From Limnanthes douglasii subsp. nivea (taxonomy: Eukaryota > Streptophyta > Magnoliopsida > Brassicales > Limnanthaceae), in the NCBI GenBank assembly GCA_036936605.1, contig JAUPFV010000001.1:345227081-345291080 (forward strand): DNA of 64,000 nt, given 5' to 3'. Below, piece by piece: positions 60,840-64,000 of the stretch. The notes under the pieces were generated by a model. That model was not told the origin of the DNA. It saw only the letters and a program-made list of their open reading frames with translations, and ran no database searches. Every line of letters begins with the position of its first letter. Position 1 is the stretch's first letter. The position numbers and the translations under genes are program-made.

Positions 60840-61310
60840 TTTATGTCTAGGTTATATTTCTACTTAAGCTTTTGTGAGTTGCTGTTAGCATTGAGAATAC
60901 TTACTTGTGGTTTAACTTGCATTGCATGAATGATGCTGTTTATTCGTTATTCTGTCAAGGAGTATTTTCGGGTGCTGTTGATTCTCTCTTGTTGAGAAAG
61001 GAGAGCTGATTGTTGCATATGAAAGAAAGTTTAATTTGAAGTTAATGAAAGCCTCCTTTGTTTGCTGATGATTTGAGATGTGGAGTTTTTCTGATTTTGT
61101 GAAGTCTTGTTGCTGGAGATGGGTGGCTTAAAATGGAGCTGTGGTTTGGATAGGATTATTAAAGCTGGAGTTTAATGAAGAGTTTTTGTTTAGCTTGTTT
61201 AAGGCTTAGGGTTAGGGTTTTCGTTTGGGCCTTTTGCCGCATTTTTTGTTTCAATTAGATGTATCCCGCCTTTTGTACATTTTGATTATCAATTAAATAT
61301 TTCATTTTAA
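60840..61310 (+). mobile_element. Probable LINE 3' UTR with A-rich tail
   Basis: TTTTGCCGCATTTTTTGTTT, then ATGTATCCCGCCTTTTGTAC and ATCAATTAAATATTTCATTT followed by an A-rich tail near 61300 resemble the 3' ends of plant L1 elements. There is no coding part, so this would be a severely 5'-truncated copy. By pattern only. Confidence 0.4.
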
Positions 61311-61689
61311 AAAAATAAAAAATAAACATTATTAAAATCTAAAATAATAATTATATTTCTATTTTAATTAATAAAAACATTAATGTGAGTCACATTTTTT
61401 AAATATAATTCTTAATAGACACACCATATAAATTTTTTTAAATAGACATTTAATCAAAAAATTTAATTTAATTAATAAAACCTCAAAATATCTTTATAAA
61501 TATATATAGTAACTATTTTTTATATAGTATCGCAAATAATAATTATATTTACATTTTATTTTGGGTAAGTTACATTTTTTTAATATGAACTTTAATTTCT
61601 TAAAGTCTAATATATTTTAATTAATTGATTTAATTTTAAAATAATAATTTGAATTAAAGCAATCTTTGAATGCTCGAGCGTAGTCCCGT

Positions 61690-61870
61690 ATCCATATGTA
61701 TCATCCGGAATTTTAACAGAGATACCAATCAAAGTAGGTAAGTAAACAAAAATCACTAAACCAGATTTTTATCTTTGTTAAAATCCTATGTATCATCCGG
61801 GATTTTAACAAAGATTCAAATCAAAGTAAGTAAGTAAACAAAAACAAAAATCACTAAACAAGATTTTTAA
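61690..61870. repeat. Two-copy ~95-bp direct repeat
   Basis: TATGTATCATCCGGAATTTT at 61695 and TATGTATCATCCGGGATTTT at 61789, each followed by GTAAGTAAACAAAAA and ATCACTAAAC. Differences are few. Confidence 0.7.
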
Positions 61871-62628
61871 AACACGCAAATCAAAAAAATTGACTTTTTT
61901 TCATGCATCACCGATTCAGGGGATATGTAATGATGTCATTTTCTTTTCGAGAATTTATAAAAAAAATTAACCAATAATTATAAGAAACAATAATTTATAA
62001 TCGATGAGTATAATGATAATAAAATCATATTTGAATCTATTTAATTTTATTTTAACGTGACTTTGGTTTTAAAATTTATAACCAAAGACAATTACCATTA
62101 ATTATAAGAGATAATTAATGAGTTTAATGATAATAGAATATAATATAATTTATTTTGTGATATGATTTTGATTCTTCTTCCTTATTTATCTAGATTTCTT
62201 TTAAGGGTGAACTACTCATTCGTGTATATATATAACCAAGTATATGATTATCACTTAATACCAAAATGTTAAACTACCAATAGTTACCTAGACAATAATA
62301 TTGGACAAAAATATCCCAATTAGTGAAGTAACTTGTTTTACATTCACAAATATTTTCTTCGTTTTTTGTATTTGGATGGTTTTAGTTTAGCATGTAAGTC
62401 TTGAAAACGATAAATAGGTGGTTAATAGGGTTCATTCGTGAAGCACACCTTCATACCATCATTTTGGGTAAGCCAAAGTTTATGAGTATGAGAAGATATC
62501 ATTATTTACATTTGATGTGTTAAATTTTAGTAATTAGGTTTTGATATATTGTATGATGTCGTATTTTAAAGGTTTTAGAATCCATTTTAGGTTTCATTTA
62601 GTGAATTGGTGAAATATCACCACGTCTT

Positions 62629-62990
62629 TGATGGCGTGACGGAAGATTAGAAGAGAAAGCAACAATAAAACCCTAACCCTAGGTTAGAGAAATAAGCAGA
62701 CTCAGAGAAATAATTCACAAAATTTAATTAATCAAAGTTGAGGACAAAATAGGGTATAAGATGCTTTATATAGCACTACTCAAAACCCTAATTTCAAATA
62801 AGGAAAATTACATAAATGTTTTAAAATAAAATAAATAAATAATGTTATATTATTAAAAATGGTTTTCGAAGGCTTTACAGGTCGAATTTGGGTATCAAAC
62901 TTTGTGACTTATTTAACAGTTTTGAAATCTAACGGGCGCGTCAAAATCTTCGATTTGAGTACATGTTTGACCCAATTCTGATACCTGAGA
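62629..62990 (-). mobile_element. LTR-like repeat related to 373-613
   Basis: Begins TGATGGCGTGACGG, as the LTR at 373, and shares AAACCCTAA and TTATATAGC-type words. At 62973 CAATTCTGATACC resembles the primer-site complement seen near 1135. Right border and structure are unclear. Confidence 0.4.
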
Positions 62991-63884
62991 GAGAAACCAA
63001 TCTGTCCGCAGTCTTTGCTACATCAGTCTCACATATTTTTTATTTGTCTGATATGCGTCTCGTATTGTTTTGCATGTTGTAGTTTTATTATAACATGTGA
63101 ATCACATATTTGCACGTGTACTTGAGTATGTCATGTTTATTTTAAAGAAGTCATGCATGTGTATAATATATATTATGTTTGATCTCACATGTTTTTGATA
63201 TGTAGATCTATAGTCTCGTTTGTTTCATCAATCCATCTCGCAATATTTGTTATAACCGGTCTCACGTTTTATTATAGGATAAAACGACTCTTAAAGCATG
63301 CCTTTTCAGATCTAGTTTAGTTAGCATACTAAATTTGATGAAAGAGAAAAGTCGTATTCTTACGAATGAACATATTTAAGCTACATATGAAACTCATTTC
63401 TATAAAATATTGAAGTCTTTATATGATCTCCGCAACGAGTCTACTAATGAAAAATGATTATCATATTATAACCAAGATCATAAATACATACTTAATAAAA
63501 TTAGACGCTTTCCGTATTGGGTTCAATATTGTAAAACTAACCACCAATAATATAAAGACTGTTTTTGGTTTGAAATATAAAAATGAGGAAATATTGTGAA
63601 AGGTATAGTTATTTTGTTGATTATGTTTTTATGATCTACATTGTTTTATTGAGTATCAAGAGGTATACTGGGTACAATAACGTTTTTTACGTCGAAGGCC
63701 TTCAAAAAATCAACAACTGTGATTGGTTTGAAACAATAAAATGAGAAGCTACTCGGGTGTATTCAAACTTGTATCTCTAAAAACCATGATATCATTATCG
63801 GATGTATTGCAATATTAAAGCTAAGCATATTTCCACATAATTAAACAAGTACAAAATAACTGTAATTATGCTAACATATTTTTT

Positions 63885-64000
63885 GATGCAATCATTCACT
63901 ATGGAGTACACAACCTTTGTGCAAGGAGAAATAATGACCAACATGATTCCAAGATGCTACAAATGTGGGGATTATAGTCAAAATCATCATGCTTTGATAT
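63885..64000 (+). pseudogene. Exon relic related to the MULE Ulp1-type gene, cut by window end
   Basis: The plus strand reads TMEYTTFVQGE then MTNMIPRCYKCGDYSQNHHA. This matches the exon of the MULE gene at 13665-13523 (IMEHTMLGADL, NMIPRCYKWWGM). The preceding 500 bp are full of stops, and no CGCGAG array is present, so this would be a different, older element that continues past the window. Confidence 0.5.

Noticed and set aside
62960..63060. Possible second LTR starting TGAGAGAGAAACC after a primer-site-like sequence
   Set aside because: The sequence does not match the other LTR copies, so a paired-LTR structure cannot be supported.

Overview
The window is plant nuclear DNA, almost certainly from a dicot. 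It is AT-rich with intron-containing genes: a four-exon RNase H2 subunit C, a five-exon histidine-triad (HINT) protein, a nine-exon plastid chaperonin-60 alpha 2 and a MIR167 hairpin. These are embedded in much transposon sequence: Mutator-like (MULE), hAT, L1-type LINE, Ty3/gypsy Tat-type and Ty1/copia relics. I cannot name the species.

Layout. 373-1430 is a decayed, internally deleted LTR element (minus strand). 1523-15934 is a 14.4-kb MULE bounded by a 9-bp target duplication with one mismatch. It carries a decayed MuDR-type transposase (plus strand), a small acidic ORF, an unrecognised 122-residue ORF and a long Ulp1-protease-type gene (all minus strand). 16415-16612 is MIR167. 17956-20004 is RNASEH2C (minus). 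21154-21906 is a short MULE/FAR1-like relic. 22147-29035 is an L1-type LINE (plus) broken by a solo LTR and a 1.15-kb hAT element, each with a perfect target duplication. 30351-32632 is a HINT gene (minus). 32983-34476 is an inverted copy of the LINE 3' end. 34512-44686 is a complete but decayed Tat-type retrotransposon (minus) with an antisense gene on the plus strand. 46678-47398 is a LINE ORF1 relic. 47994-49267 is a second hAT-like element holding a tRNA-Ala-like relic. 51572-55463 is CPN60A2 (minus). 57600-64000 holds copia, LINE and MULE fragments and AT-rich DNA.

How the parts work together. The four host genes act in separate pathways: auxin-related miRNA control, RNA-DNA hybrid removal, nucleotide hydrolysis and plastid protein folding. 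The most unusual signal is in the MULE. Its non-coding parts (transposase 5' region, introns and spacers) contain dozens of copies of a short motif, CGCGAG or CGCTAG with variants. Nearly all point the same way whatever the direction of the local gene, and the motif is rare in the coding exons. This resembles the self-recognition motifs bound by VANC anti-silencing proteins in Arabidopsis VANDAL MULEs, but the sequence differs and is CpG-rich. I infer an element-specific recognition system; a binding role is not shown by sequence alone. A second structural point is a perfect 16-bp duplication that joins the 5' end of the LINE at 22.1 kb to the 3' end of the inverted LINE copy at 33 kb. It suggests one insertion that was later split by an inversion with duplication carrying the HINT gene.
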